From NCBI GenBank assembly GCA_024762925.1, contig JANTGM010000055.1, positions 1 to 37,401 on the forward strand: a DNA stretch of 37,401 bases, given 5' to 3'. Source of the stretch: Kofleriaceae bacterium. GTDB taxonomy: Bacteria; Myxococcota_A; Polyangia; Haliangiales; Haliangiaceae. Within the stretch, counting starts at the first letter, position 1, and every line of letters begins with the position of its first letter. The position numbers were made by a program, and so were the translations under genes. The notes beneath the pieces are model-generated. The model had not been told where the DNA came from. It ran no database searches and saw only the letters and a program-made list of their open reading frames with translations. This document shows positions 9,553-17,094 of this stretch, one piece after another.

Positions 9553-10800
9553 GTGTCATCAACCGACTCCAAAGCGACAACCAAAGAGCTAGCTTCCGCC
9601 GCAGAAGCTCTGCACGCCTCACCTCGTGACCTGAGCGCATGGTGGCAGGTCGCTGAAGCGCTTGCAGAACTCGGCGAGGATCGAGCGGCCACTGATTGCC
9701 GTGCTGACCTGGGACGCGCTGCTAGCGAGCTTGGCGCTGTTGCTCTCGCGGTCTCGTGTGTCTTGGCGCTGAAGGAAAGCGATAACGATCGCCTGGCCAC
9801 CGCACTTCTTGACCGCATCGCAAAGACACACTGTCGAGGATCAAAGCGTGTCGATCACGCACAGGGGCGAGTGCCTCCGGCTCCTCCGGCTCCTGCCAAC
9901 CCTGCGACCACGCCAAAAGGCGATGCTAAGAAGCGCGCACAGACGGCGATAAGGGCCGCAATCAAGGATGCACAGACTCGTGCACCAAAGGTGTTGCCGG
10001 CGACCCCGCTTGTGCGATTTCTCAGCGCAGAGGATTTTCAAACGCTCGTTGGCGTTATGACAAGGAAGCGCTTCGCCCGAGGCAATGTCATCGTTGACCT
10101 TGGTGACCCAGCCGATGCCCTTTACTGGATTGCACGAGGAGGCGTTGAAGTGAGCCGAGGCGAAAAACTCCTAGGTGAACTGCGAAGCGATGCCTTCTTT
10201 GGAGAGATCGCCTTGATTGGCGCTACCACTCGCACTGCGCGTGTTGCCTGCTTGGAAGAGACTGAAGTGCTCGTCATCCCAGCTAGCGCTGCGCTCGAGC
10301 TCGCCGGCAAAGCTCCCAGCCTTGCCAAAGTGTTGGCGAGCCATGCGCGTTCGAGGCTGCTCAGCAATGTCATGCGCACCTCCGAACTGTTTCGCCGACT
10401 TAGTAACGATGAGAAGCGCAGCTTGCTCCCACACTTTGAGACCAGTCTCGCGGAGACTGGAGACTTGGTACTCACGGCGGGACAGGACAATGAGCGCTTC
10501 TTTGTTTTGGCCTCTGGTAGCTGCAGGGTCATGGCGAAAGACACCTGCATCTCGGAACTCGCGGTGGGAGACGGATTTGGCGAGATGTCCATGTTGGGGC
10601 GAAAACCCGCGACGTTTGATGTCGTTGCCGAAGGTCCTGCCCTTTTGCTCTCGGTTTCGCGTGACAAGTTCGACCAGATTGCCTCAGATCACCCCGAGCT
10701 CTTGGCAGAGGTTTACAAGCTCTTGGTCGAACGCGAAAAAGAGAATGAGGGCGGCACAGTCGACGCAACCATCGTCGATGCTGACGACCTAATTATTTAG
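9553..10800 (+). CDS. Protein with two cyclic-nucleotide-binding domains
   Basis: 415-residue cytosolic protein without a DNA-binding or catalytic domain that I can recognise. Residues 1-95 are helical and resemble a TPR-type solenoid. A Pro/Ala/Lys linker follows. Cyclic nucleotide-binding domain 1 covers about 153-255 and keeps the phosphate-binding cassette pattern FFGEIALIGATTRTARV, including the Arg that contacts the cyclic phosphate. Domain 2 (about 280-400) has FGEMSMLGRKPATFDV, where the expected Arg is absent, so it may be a structural or non-binding copy. The GTG start is supported by the promoter six bases upstream; the ATG at 9542 is in another frame. It may relay a cNMP signal to partners, perhaps the neighbouring kinase. 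Confidence 0.87.
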   Translation: MSSTDSKATTKELASAAEALHASPRDLSAWWQVAEALAELGEDRAATDCRADLGRAASELGAVALAVSCVLALKESDNDRLATALLDRIAKTHCRGSKRVDHAQGRVPPAPPAPANPATTPKGDAKKRAQTAIRAAIKDAQTRAPKVLPATPLVRFLSAEDFQTLVGVMTRKRFARGNVIVDLGDPADALYWIARGGVEVSRGEKLLGELRSDAFFGEIALIGATTRTARVACLEETEVLVIPASAALELAGKAPSLAKVLASHARSRLLSNVMRTSELFRRLSNDEKRSLLPHFETSLAETGDLVLTAGQDNERFFVLASGSCRVMAKDTCISELAVGDGFGEMSMLGRKPATFDVVAEGPALLLSVSRDKFDQIASDHPELLAEVYKLLVEREKENEGGTVDATIVDADDLII

Positions 10801-10821
10801 GCGCATGGTACAACGCTCGCG

Positions 10822-12267
10822 ATGCGAAACGACGCTTTCACAGTTCGTCTCACGCGGCCCTTTGCAGCCGCTCTTTCTGCGGTCGCATGTGTTGCTTGCG
10901 TTGATAAAGGGCCCAAGGAGCCCGCCATCGATAAAGCATATGTCAAAGCAAACCTGCTTACGACAGCACCGACAGAGCTAGACAACTCACTGAACGTGGA
11001 CTTTGGTGGCAAGCTCATCTATCTAGGAAACGATATTGGCACCAAGCAGCTCTCACCTGGTGGTGCTGGGTCCATCGTTCACTTCTGGAAGGTGGTAGAG
11101 CCGCCAGGGGCCGAATGGCGCGTGTTTTCGCACCTAAACGGCTCTGGTGGCCAGTGGATGAATCTCGATGCCACTGACATGAGAACCGGCTACCCCGCAA
11201 AGAAGTGGAGTGCTGGCGATATTATTCGCGATGAACAGAAATTCACACTCTCGGAGACCTGGACGGGAACTTCAGCAACCCTATCTGTCGGCTTGTATCG
11301 CAAGGGTGGTCAGGGCGCAGACGCACGCATGCCCATTGTCTCGGGTCCCAAGGATAGCGAGAATCGCGCACCAGTGTTTACATTCGCTGTTAGTGGCAGT
11401 GCTAAGAAAAGTTCTGGGCATCCCAACTACGTGATTCGGAGGGCAAGTGGCCCCATTGTTATCGATGGCAAGGCGGACGAGGAGTCATGGAAAAACTCAC
11501 CGATGAGTCCAAACTTTACCGATGCTGAAGGCGGAAGAAAGGTCGGTGGGAAGACCGTCGCTCGGCTTCTGTGGGATGACGAGTATTTGTACGCATTCGT
11601 GCAAGCGGAAGATCGCGATGTGTACTCCCAGTTCACCAATCGCGATGACACGTTGTGGAAAGAGGATGTCATCGAGTTGTTTATCGATGCTGATAAGAAC
11701 AAACGCGGATACATCGAGCTTCAGGTGAATCCCAATAACGCGCATTTCGATGCCTGGTTTCCCAGGAATCGCGGGCAGAAGCATCACTTCGAATGGAACT
11801 CGAATATGAAGTCTGCCGTGACGGTGCATGGAACTTCTGACAAGAGGAGCGACAGGGACCAAGGCTGGGATGTCGAGATAGCGATTCCGCTTATCGACGT
11901 CAAAGGCATGAACCCGGCCATGAAGGTTGAGCTTCCCCCACGACTTGGTGACAGCTGGCGGCTAAACGTGGTGCGAGGGGAGAAGCCGAAGGATGCCTCG
12001 TTGGCTGCTGCAACCTGGAATCCCATCACCGTTCAAGATTTTCACGCACTCGGCAGAATGCTCACTGTGGAATTCGGCGACGCCAATGGCGTGACCAAGG
12101 CCGCAGCGCCACCAATGAGTGAGGGAGAGGCGCCGGCTGGAGCGAACCCCGGTTCTCCGGTCGCTCCAAAAGAGGCGACAAAGGTGGGGGGGCCTCACGA
12201 TCTGATGCAATTGGATCGGCGCGAGCTTAAGCGGAAAGATCAGCCTGCAAAGACTCGTAAGCAGTAG
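10822..12267 (+). CDS. Lipoprotein with CBM9-like (DOMON-type) domain
   Basis: 481-residue envelope protein. The N-terminus (LTRPFAAALSAVACVAC) is a lipoprotein-type signal with Cys23 or Cys26 as acceptor. Residues about 40-190 form a beta-rich domain of unrecognised family. Residues about 205-410 resemble the family 9 carbohydrate-binding module: GPIVIDGKADEESWKNSP, ARLLWDDEYLYAFVQAEDRDV, WKEDVIELFIDADKN and YIELQVNPNNAHFDAWF are typical beta-strand blocks. CBM9-like modules occur in many secreted bacterial proteins, some binding sugars and some haem, so the ligand cannot be assigned. The C-terminus is polar and low complexity. TACAAC lies seven bases before the ATG. It lies 21 bases downstream of the cNMP gene. 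Confidence 0.82.
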   Translation: MRNDAFTVRLTRPFAAALSAVACVACVDKGPKEPAIDKAYVKANLLTTAPTELDNSLNVDFGGKLIYLGNDIGTKQLSPGGAGSIVHFWKVVEPPGAEWRVFSHLNGSGGQWMNLDATDMRTGYPAKKWSAGDIIRDEQKFTLSETWTGTSATLSVGLYRKGGQGADARMPIVSGPKDSENRAPVFTFAVSGSAKKSSGHPNYVIRRASGPIVIDGKADEESWKNSPMSPNFTDAEGGRKVGGKTVARLLWDDEYLYAFVQAEDRDVYSQFTNRDDTLWKEDVIELFIDADKNKRGYIELQVNPNNAHFDAWFPRNRGQKHHFEWNSNMKSAVTVHGTSDKRSDRDQGWDVEIAIPLIDVKGMNPAMKVELPPRLGDSWRLNVVRGEKPKDASLAAATWNPITVQDFHALGRMLTVEFGDANGVTKAAAPPMSEGEAPAGANPGSPVAPKEATKVGGPHDLMQLDRRELKRKDQPAKTRKQ

Positions 12268-12300
12268 ATAGAAGAGCGCGCCGCATGCGAGCGCTAGTGC

Positions 12301-12306
12301 TAGCCT
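12301..12306 (+). promoter_or_regulatory. Candidate -10 element for CAP-domain gene
   Basis: TAGCCT lies seven bases before the ATG at 12314, with no ribosome binding site between. No matching -35 is obvious. It is one of several such -10-like hexamers at 6-9 bases from starts in this window. Confidence 0.3.
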
Positions 12307-12313
12307 TACTGTA

Positions 12314-13975
12314 ATGGGCAAACGAAGGTTTTTTGCGCTGGGATGTATGCTTGTGCTGTACGCCTGTGGTGGGTCTGGAAAGCAAGGGCAACAGCCAAGT
12401 TGGCGCAGTGCACCCACAACGGCCACAGCACGTGCACAAACGGCTGCACCAAGCGAGTTCATTGAGCTTGTGGAAAGCCCAACACAGGCTTCTCACTACA
12501 ATAGTCCACCTCGCACGGTAGCGCCGACGTCTCCTCTATCGACGGCAATTCTGCAACTGCTCAATGAGGGCAGTGCCGCTGCAGGCTTGGCACCGCCAGT
12601 GCCCGATGGGCGTCTCTACCAAGCGCTTACAGAGCTAGCCGAAGTTGCACCCCTCGAAAGCCCGCTCACCTATTCACTCATCGAGTTTGCAATGCAGCGC
12701 AATGGAATCATCGAGCCCTCGCCGCACCTCGTGATTATTCAGGGCAGCATTGATGAACCGGGGCCAATCATTGAGCAGCTTCGCGGAAGTGTGGGAGACA
12801 TCCTGAGCTCGGGAACCTACGAGCGCGTCGGCATTGGAGCGGCCCGACGTGGTGATGTCGACATGGTTCTACTCGCTCTGCAAGAGAGCAATGTTACAAC
12901 CAAGCCCATCGTTCGCGAGATTGCACGCGGCGGTAGCGCGTCTATCGAAGGTACCCTTGGAAGTGGATTTTCAGATCCTCATGCATTCCACACCGACGAT
13001 GGCGGCAAGGTGCACAACATGTCGGTTGCTCTGATTGGAGGCTCGGGCTTTCGCACGCTCTTTTCCTGCGGAGATCACGAGGGTCGTCAGCAAGTTGAGA
13101 TCACAGCTTCGGATACAAGTGGCTCAACCGTGCTTGCGAACTTTCCCATTTGGTGTGGAACAGCTGCGCCTCGAACGATGCGACTATCAACCGGATCCGA
13201 CGACCCGCCTCCAAAGACGCAGGAAGAGGCCGAGGCCCGCATGCTGGTCTTGGTCAACAAAGATCGAGCCGAGCACGGCTTGGCGCCACTGGCACTAGAC
13301 AAGCGAGTCACCGCCATTGCACGCCTACACAGCGACGAGATGCTTGAGACAGGCAATGTCGCCCATGTATCTCCTCGAACAGGAAGTGCAGGCGATCGAG
13401 TGAAAGCTGGGGGCGTGCGCACTGCTGTTGTGCTTGAGAATGTTGCCAGGGCGTATGGCGTTGCAGAAGCGGAGCTTGGGCTCATGAATAGTCCTGGCCA
13501 TCGAGCGAACTTGCTGTCGAAGGATGTCAACCATGTTGGCATTGGCATCACCCTGGGGAAAGATGTTGCTGGGCGTCGCGAGCTCTTAGTCACCCAAGTC
13601 TTCATTCACATCCCACAACCCATCAAGGTCGAGTCGGTGCGCAAGAAGGTCGCGGCCAAGATAAAGAGCATCAAGGCGATGACTTCGAGTCATGAGCTAC
13701 GTCAGGTGGCGCAGGTGTTTGCGAGTGAGCTTGCGCGGGGCGTCACCACCGACCAAGCATCAAAGCAGGCTAGCAAGAGTCTCGATACCGCAGCTCGTGG
13801 TTTTTCACGAGTCTCCACGCTTGTCACCGCGGTTGCCAATGTCACGGCGTTTGATCCCACAGGCTCATTGGGCGGCGCCCAGGTGAGTCACTTTGGAATT
13901 GGAGTTGCGCAGGGGGACCACCCGGTGATGGGTGAGGGCGCAATCTACCTCGTCGTGCTGCTTGGGCAGAAGTAG
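12314..13975 (+). CDS. CAP (SCP-like) domain lipoprotein
   Basis: 553-residue probable lipoprotein: MGKRRFFALGCMLVLYAC places a lipobox at Cys18, followed by GGSG. Residues 20-300 have no recognised family. Residues about 305-435 form a CAP/SCP-like domain: EARMLVLVNKDRAEHGLAPL, then ARLHSDEMLETGNVAHVSP with the His/Glu pair typical of the CAP cavity, then LGLMNSPGHRANLLSKDVNHVGIGI. Bacterial CAP proteins are secreted and mostly of unclear function; peptidase and wall-related roles have been proposed. The last 120 residues are helical. The gene converges on the CsgG-like gene with only eight bases between the stop codons, and no terminator is visible there. Confidence 0.88.
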   Translation: MGKRRFFALGCMLVLYACGGSGKQGQQPSWRSAPTTATARAQTAAPSEFIELVESPTQASHYNSPPRTVAPTSPLSTAILQLLNEGSAAAGLAPPVPDGRLYQALTELAEVAPLESPLTYSLIEFAMQRNGIIEPSPHLVIIQGSIDEPGPIIEQLRGSVGDILSSGTYERVGIGAARRGDVDMVLLALQESNVTTKPIVREIARGGSASIEGTLGSGFSDPHAFHTDDGGKVHNMSVALIGGSGFRTLFSCGDHEGRQQVEITASDTSGSTVLANFPIWCGTAAPRTMRLSTGSDDPPPKTQEEAEARMLVLVNKDRAEHGLAPLALDKRVTAIARLHSDEMLETGNVAHVSPRTGSAGDRVKAGGVRTAVVLENVARAYGVAEAELGLMNSPGHRANLLSKDVNHVGIGITLGKDVAGRRELLVTQVFIHIPQPIKVESVRKKVAAKIKSIKAMTSSHELRQVAQVFASELARGVTTDQASKQASKSLDTAARGFSRVSTLVTAVANVTAFDPTGSLGGAQVSHFGIGVAQGDHPVMGEGAIYLVVLLGQK

Positions 13976-13983
13976 CGCGCGGT

Positions 13984-16149
13984 CTACGGCGTGAACGTCT
14001 GGCAATGCGCCTGTGGTGAGACGGCCTTGTTCGTGAGTTCTGCCACGAGACAAATCGTGTGTGGTTTGTTGCTGAGCGCTGGCAAGGGAATGTACTGATG
14101 GCCGAGTGGGCTGCCCTTGAGCTCGTAGCCCTTTTGCACGAGCAGGTCTCGATACGCCTTTTCCTGCTGCCGACTCTTGGGAGCTGAGCCGCCAAGTAGC
14201 CCGTAGTCAATATCGAGAAAGAGCGAGTGCAAGCGTTCAAACTTGTCATTCGGTGCTGGGGCGGTGTGCCCTCGCCAATAGGTGTTTACGTGCGCCAAGG
14301 CAGCAACCTTGAAACGCCGCATGCCGACAAGACCCGCGCTAACCTCCTTGCGCAGCTTCGCACCGTCTTTGCCATCGAGGGACGCAAAGCTGTGGTAGAG
14401 CGACTTCGCGCTTCGTCTCCCAAGAGGGGTACTGCGATGCAAATAAATGTCTCGAAACCACGTGTCAACACGGTTTGTGTGAATGACCCCATCGTGTCCA
14501 GTATAAGAAATCTGAACGTTGTATTGGCCTGGGGCAAGCATGTCGGCGGTGAGTTCGAGCACCGTTGAGCAGCGTTTTCCCGTGAGGCTCTTGTTGGAGT
14601 CTTTGCATGTGAAGGCCCGTGACGGCACCGAAATACGATCGCCGAGTCTCGCCGCGGTGTCTTGCACCAACTTCGTTCCGCCGTGGATAGGGTGGCGGAC
14701 CAACCAGACATAGCCGTTCCTTGTACGCTGGGCCTTTCTTCTCGCCTCAAAAATGTGGGGCCACTGGGCAAGCTCGCGCTTCGTCGCTGGCTTGTGCTTG
14801 TGGGGGAAGGGGGGCAAGCGAGGCTTGGACTTCCACGAAGGGTGTCTGGAGCGGGACAACGTCACAGTGACGTCTCCCTTGGGACTCTCATCAAGCCCAA
14901 TCCACTGACTCCACACTCCCATTTGCATGATGTTGCCGCCCTCGCGGAAGGTGACCGAACCCGATTTTCCATCGTCCTTGCCATCGAAGTATCGACGCTG
15001 GATTTGCCGCACGCTCTCTAGGTGTTTCTCTGGATCTCCCACAAGCGGAGACAGCGAAGCCCTACTCATGTGCGCCATGGCAGCTTGCGCATACAGATAT
15101 GGGCTGAGGTTTGCTGAAGGCAGGTCTCGCTTCGACAGATCAAATAGAAAGAGTGCCGCTGCCGCTGAGTTCTTCGTCGCTAGCGATTTTTTGAGCGCCG
15201 CTTGGTTCTTGTCCAAGTAGTTGCGAACAAGGCTCCTCATGCCCGGCGAAAGTGTGACGTTGCGGGGGATTTTGGCACTCGCGCCCTCCGAGCCGAGTGC
15301 CAACCACCCATCTAGCTTGCTTGGGGCAGCGCGAATCGCCGATTCCAGACTCTTGGCGGCGGGTTCACGAGCTCCACGTTCCCTTTGGAGGCGATAGTTG
15401 TGCAGAAAATCGCCAGAGGTCGTCGGCTTGAGTATGAGGCCGCCACTTTTTGCCAGCACGCTTACCTGTGCTTCTAAGGTTTCGATCCGGCTTTGTACCC
15501 GCGTGAATTCCGGATCCGCCGCTAGGGTTTCTCGTAAGAGTTTCTCTGCTTGTTTGCGCTTTCCTGCGTCGGCCGCCTCAAGCGCCTTGCCATAGGTCTT
15601 CAGTGAACGAATATGGCGAGGGCCGCCACGCCCAAGGCGCTTTGCTTGGATTCGGCTTAGCCTTGCGCCTAGTTCGCTAAGCAGCGCTTTTGCGAGTTCG
15701 GCTTGTAGCTTGAATACGGCTCCATCCTTGCCAGTCTTCTGAACGGCATAGACGATCGTGCCATCGGCAACATCGATCACCTTCAAGTCGATTCGCAGTT
15801 GATTGTCCAAGCGAACAAAGCCACCGGTCACGATGAACTCGGCTCCCAGTCCTTTACCAAGTCGGACCGCACCGGCCTTGTCGAAAAAGGGGTTCTTCTG
15901 CAGCCGAATCTCTGCAAGCGCCAACTCAAGTTGTTCTCGCTCCACCAGCACCAAGTCGTCTGCTACGCTCAAATCGGTGGTGAGCATGTCCGCCAGCCCC
16001 TTCTTGAGAACGTCGAGCGACTTGTCCTCGCCTGTATTGGCGAAGTAGCTCACGGCAATTGGGATGCGCTCCTTGGGATTGGACCAGGCCAGAGTGGGCA
16101 TTAGAATGACCGCAACGAGCAGTAGCGCAAGGGGGCTGCGACGGAGCAT
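13984..16149 (-). CDS. Secreted protein with CsgG/TolB-N-like N-terminal domain
   Basis: 721-residue exported protein. Residues 1-23 are a signal peptide (LALLLVAVILMPTLAWS). Residues about 26-160 match the fold shared by CsgG-like and TolB N-terminal domains: IPIAVSYFANTGEDKSLDVLKKGLADMLTTDL, VLVEREQLELALAEI and LGAEFIVTGGFVRLDNQLRIDLKVIDVADGTIV. Residues about 185-260 are helical and TPR-like (KRKQAEKLLRETLAADPEF). The C-terminal 350 residues are beta-rich and unrecognised. Proteins with this N-terminal domain often assemble at the outer membrane, but there is no lipobox, so it is probably periplasmic. The start is supported by a promoter whose -10 ends six bases before the ATG. Confidence 0.8.
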   Translation of the reverse strand: MLRRSPLALLLVAVILMPTLAWSNPKERIPIAVSYFANTGEDKSLDVLKKGLADMLTTDLSVADDLVLVEREQLELALAEIRLQKNPFFDKAGAVRLGKGLGAEFIVTGGFVRLDNQLRIDLKVIDVADGTIVYAVQKTGKDGAVFKLQAELAKALLSELGARLSRIQAKRLGRGGPRHIRSLKTYGKALEAADAGKRKQAEKLLRETLAADPEFTRVQSRIETLEAQVSVLAKSGGLILKPTTSGDFLHNYRLQRERGAREPAAKSLESAIRAAPSKLDGWLALGSEGASAKIPRNVTLSPGMRSLVRNYLDKNQAALKKSLATKNSAAAALFLFDLSKRDLPSANLSPYLYAQAAMAHMSRASLSPLVGDPEKHLESVRQIQRRYFDGKDDGKSGSVTFREGGNIMQMGVWSQWIGLDESPKGDVTVTLSRSRHPSWKSKPRLPPFPHKHKPATKRELAQWPHIFEARRKAQRTRNGYVWLVRHPIHGGTKLVQDTAARLGDRISVPSRAFTCKDSNKSLTGKRCSTVLELTADMLAPGQYNVQISYTGHDGVIHTNRVDTWFRDIYLHRSTPLGRRSAKSLYHSFASLDGKDGAKLRKEVSAGLVGMRRFKVAALAHVNTYWRGHTAPAPNDKFERLHSLFLDIDYGLLGGSAPKSRQQEKAYRDLLVQKGYELKGSPLGHQYIPLPALSNKPHTICLVAELTNKAVSPQAHCQTFTP

Positions 16150-16184
16150 AGCCGGATTAGGTCGCCCCTACGCCTCTGGGTCAA
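16150..16184 (-). promoter_or_regulatory. Sigma70-like promoter directly abutting the CsgG-like gene
   Basis: On the minus strand TTGACC (16179-16184) and CCTAAT (16156-16161) are 17 bp apart. Only six bases separate CCTAAT from the ATG at 16149, so the transcript should be leaderless. This is the clearest -35 in the window. Confidence 0.55.
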
Positions 16185-16446
16185 GCAGAATCGATGATGG
16201 GCCAATATGACTTCGCACATCACCAATCCTTGTCCACCAGCACGCGAACATGCGGCATCTTTGGATAGTCCCTAAGTAGTCACTGGCTAACGTTCTCGCC
16301 ACCACTCTCGATTCATAGATTCTCTTAGTCGAAATAGATTCTCTTAGCCGAAGACGAGTTTCAATCGCCCACCGAGTGGCCATTTTCGACTTCGGATGTA
16401 GCTACATTCGCATGTGGTGCAAGTTCGAGCTTCCGCTCCCTAGAAA
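16185..16446. other. Gene-free stretch with a tandem 19-bp repeat
   Basis: No convincing coding frame or RNA gene is seen. The only structure noted is the tandem duplication at 16315-16352, listed separately. Confidence 0.4.
16315..16352. repeat. Two adjacent 19-bp direct repeats
   Basis: ATAGATTCTCTTAG[T/C]CGAA occurs twice head to tail (16315-16333 and 16334-16352) with one mismatch. It lies in the intergenic region between the CsgG-like gene and the small zinc-ribbon genes. It could be a pair of protein-binding sites on the same face every two helical turns, or a replication slip. Confidence 0.6.
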
Positions 16447-16665
16447 TCAGCCTAAGACGAGGCCGCAGTCGGTGCAGGCTCCGGCTGAATCGAGAGGAGC
16501 TGCGGTCCCACACGCGGGGCAGGGCAGCTCGCCTGTTGCGTCAGGACGCAAGTCTTCCACTGCGAGTTGATTGCCTTCCGCCTGGACCGATGAGGCCCAC
16601 TGTTCTTGCATGATGCTTGCGAGTTTGGGGATGTCTGCCTCCTGAACCAGGAGAACCATTTTCAC
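16447..16665 (-). CDS. Small C-terminal zinc-ribbon protein (72 aa)
   Basis: Small cytosolic protein of unknown function. Residues 1-45 look like a small alpha/beta domain (KMVLLVQEADIPKLASIMQ). The C-terminus carries two CxxC knuckles (Cys49/Cys52 and Cys64/Cys67, CPACG and CTDCG), a classic zinc ribbon. The start is supported by GAGG about eight bases before the ATG. It follows the 50-residue gene in the same direction with three bases between, so the two are probably one operon. There is some resemblance in architecture to DUF2007-type signalling proteins, but the match is not secure. Confidence 0.62.
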   Translation of the reverse strand: MKMVLLVQEADIPKLASIMQEQWASSVQAEGNQLAVEDLRPDATGELPCPACGTAAPLDSAGACTDCGLVLG

Positions 16666-16668
16666 GCC

Positions 16669-16821
16669 TCAGCCACCTTTGCCGCAGTTGCGGGTCATGG
16701 CTGCAGGGATATCGTTCTTAAGACAGGTCTGGTGCATCCGCTTTATGTCCTGCATCGGGGCTACTGCTGCCTGTACCAAATCGCGATCTTGCAGGACTTC
16801 TTGCGCTTGTCGTTCCGTCAT
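16669..16821 (-). CDS. Very small Cys-containing protein (50 aa)
   Basis: A 50-residue open frame starting MTERQAQEVLQDRDLV and ending MTRNCGKGG, with a central HQTCLKNDIPAA segment. Two cysteines and a Gly-rich end suggest metal or disulfide chemistry, but no function can be assigned. Support for it being real comes from its position: it ends three bases before the 72-residue zinc-ribbon gene in the same direction, and it is divergent from another small Cys/His-rich gene. The start has no clear ribosome binding site. TAAGCT lies nine bases upstream and could serve as a -10 for an almost leaderless message. Confidence 0.5.
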   Translation of the reverse strand: MTERQAQEVLQDRDLVQAAVAPMQDIKRMHQTCLKNDIPAAMTRNCGKGG

Positions 16822-16863
16822 CGTTCTATGAGCTTAGCGGACGGCCTTGGTGCTGTCAGCTGC

Positions 16864-16869
16864 TATCCT
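16864..16869 (+). promoter_or_regulatory. Candidate -10 element for the 72-aa Cys/His-rich gene
   Basis: TATCCT lies exactly six bases before a GTG at 16876, the same geometry as at the cNMP-binding gene (TATGCT, six bases, GTG). No -35 was found at 16-18 bp. Confidence 0.35.
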
Positions 16870-16875
16870 GCGACG

Positions 16876-17094
16876 GTGACCCTACGAATCCTCCAAGAAG
16901 CGGCCCATCCTCGGATCCAGGTAGATCCGTTTGGCCAGCTTCCCTGTGAGCACGAGAACGTGCTTGTGCACACAACAAATGGGGAGCAGCTTGGCGACGA
17001 TTTGCTTGAGTGCGTTCACTGCAAGTACGTCGTCTCCCTCAGCGATCTCTATGCCGCGATTCGAATGCCCCCAGGCCTTGGGCCTACCAGCTAA
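16876..17094 (+). CDS. Small Cys/His-rich hypothetical protein (72 aa)
   Basis: Predicted small soluble protein with Cys-Glu-His at the middle (GQLPCEHENVLVHTTNG) and Cys-x2-Cys near the end (LLECVHCKYVVSLSDLYAAI), a pattern suited to one zinc ion. The frame is open upstream, so the start is uncertain: GTG at 16876 is preferred because of the -10-like hexamer six bases before it; an ATG at 16828 is the alternative. It is divergent from the 50-residue gene. Its stop overlaps by 11 bases the 3' end of the convergent beta-barrel gene, which is unusual and lowers confidence. Confidence 0.48.
   Translation: MTLRILQEAAHPRIQVDPFGQLPCEHENVLVHTTNGEQLGDDLLECVHCKYVVSLSDLYAAIRMPPGLGPTS

Noticed and set aside
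16168-16383. A 71-codon minus-strand frame upstream of the CsgG-like gene
   Set aside because: It covers the promoter of the CsgG-like gene and the 19-bp tandem repeat, and has no ribosome binding site or recognisable domain.
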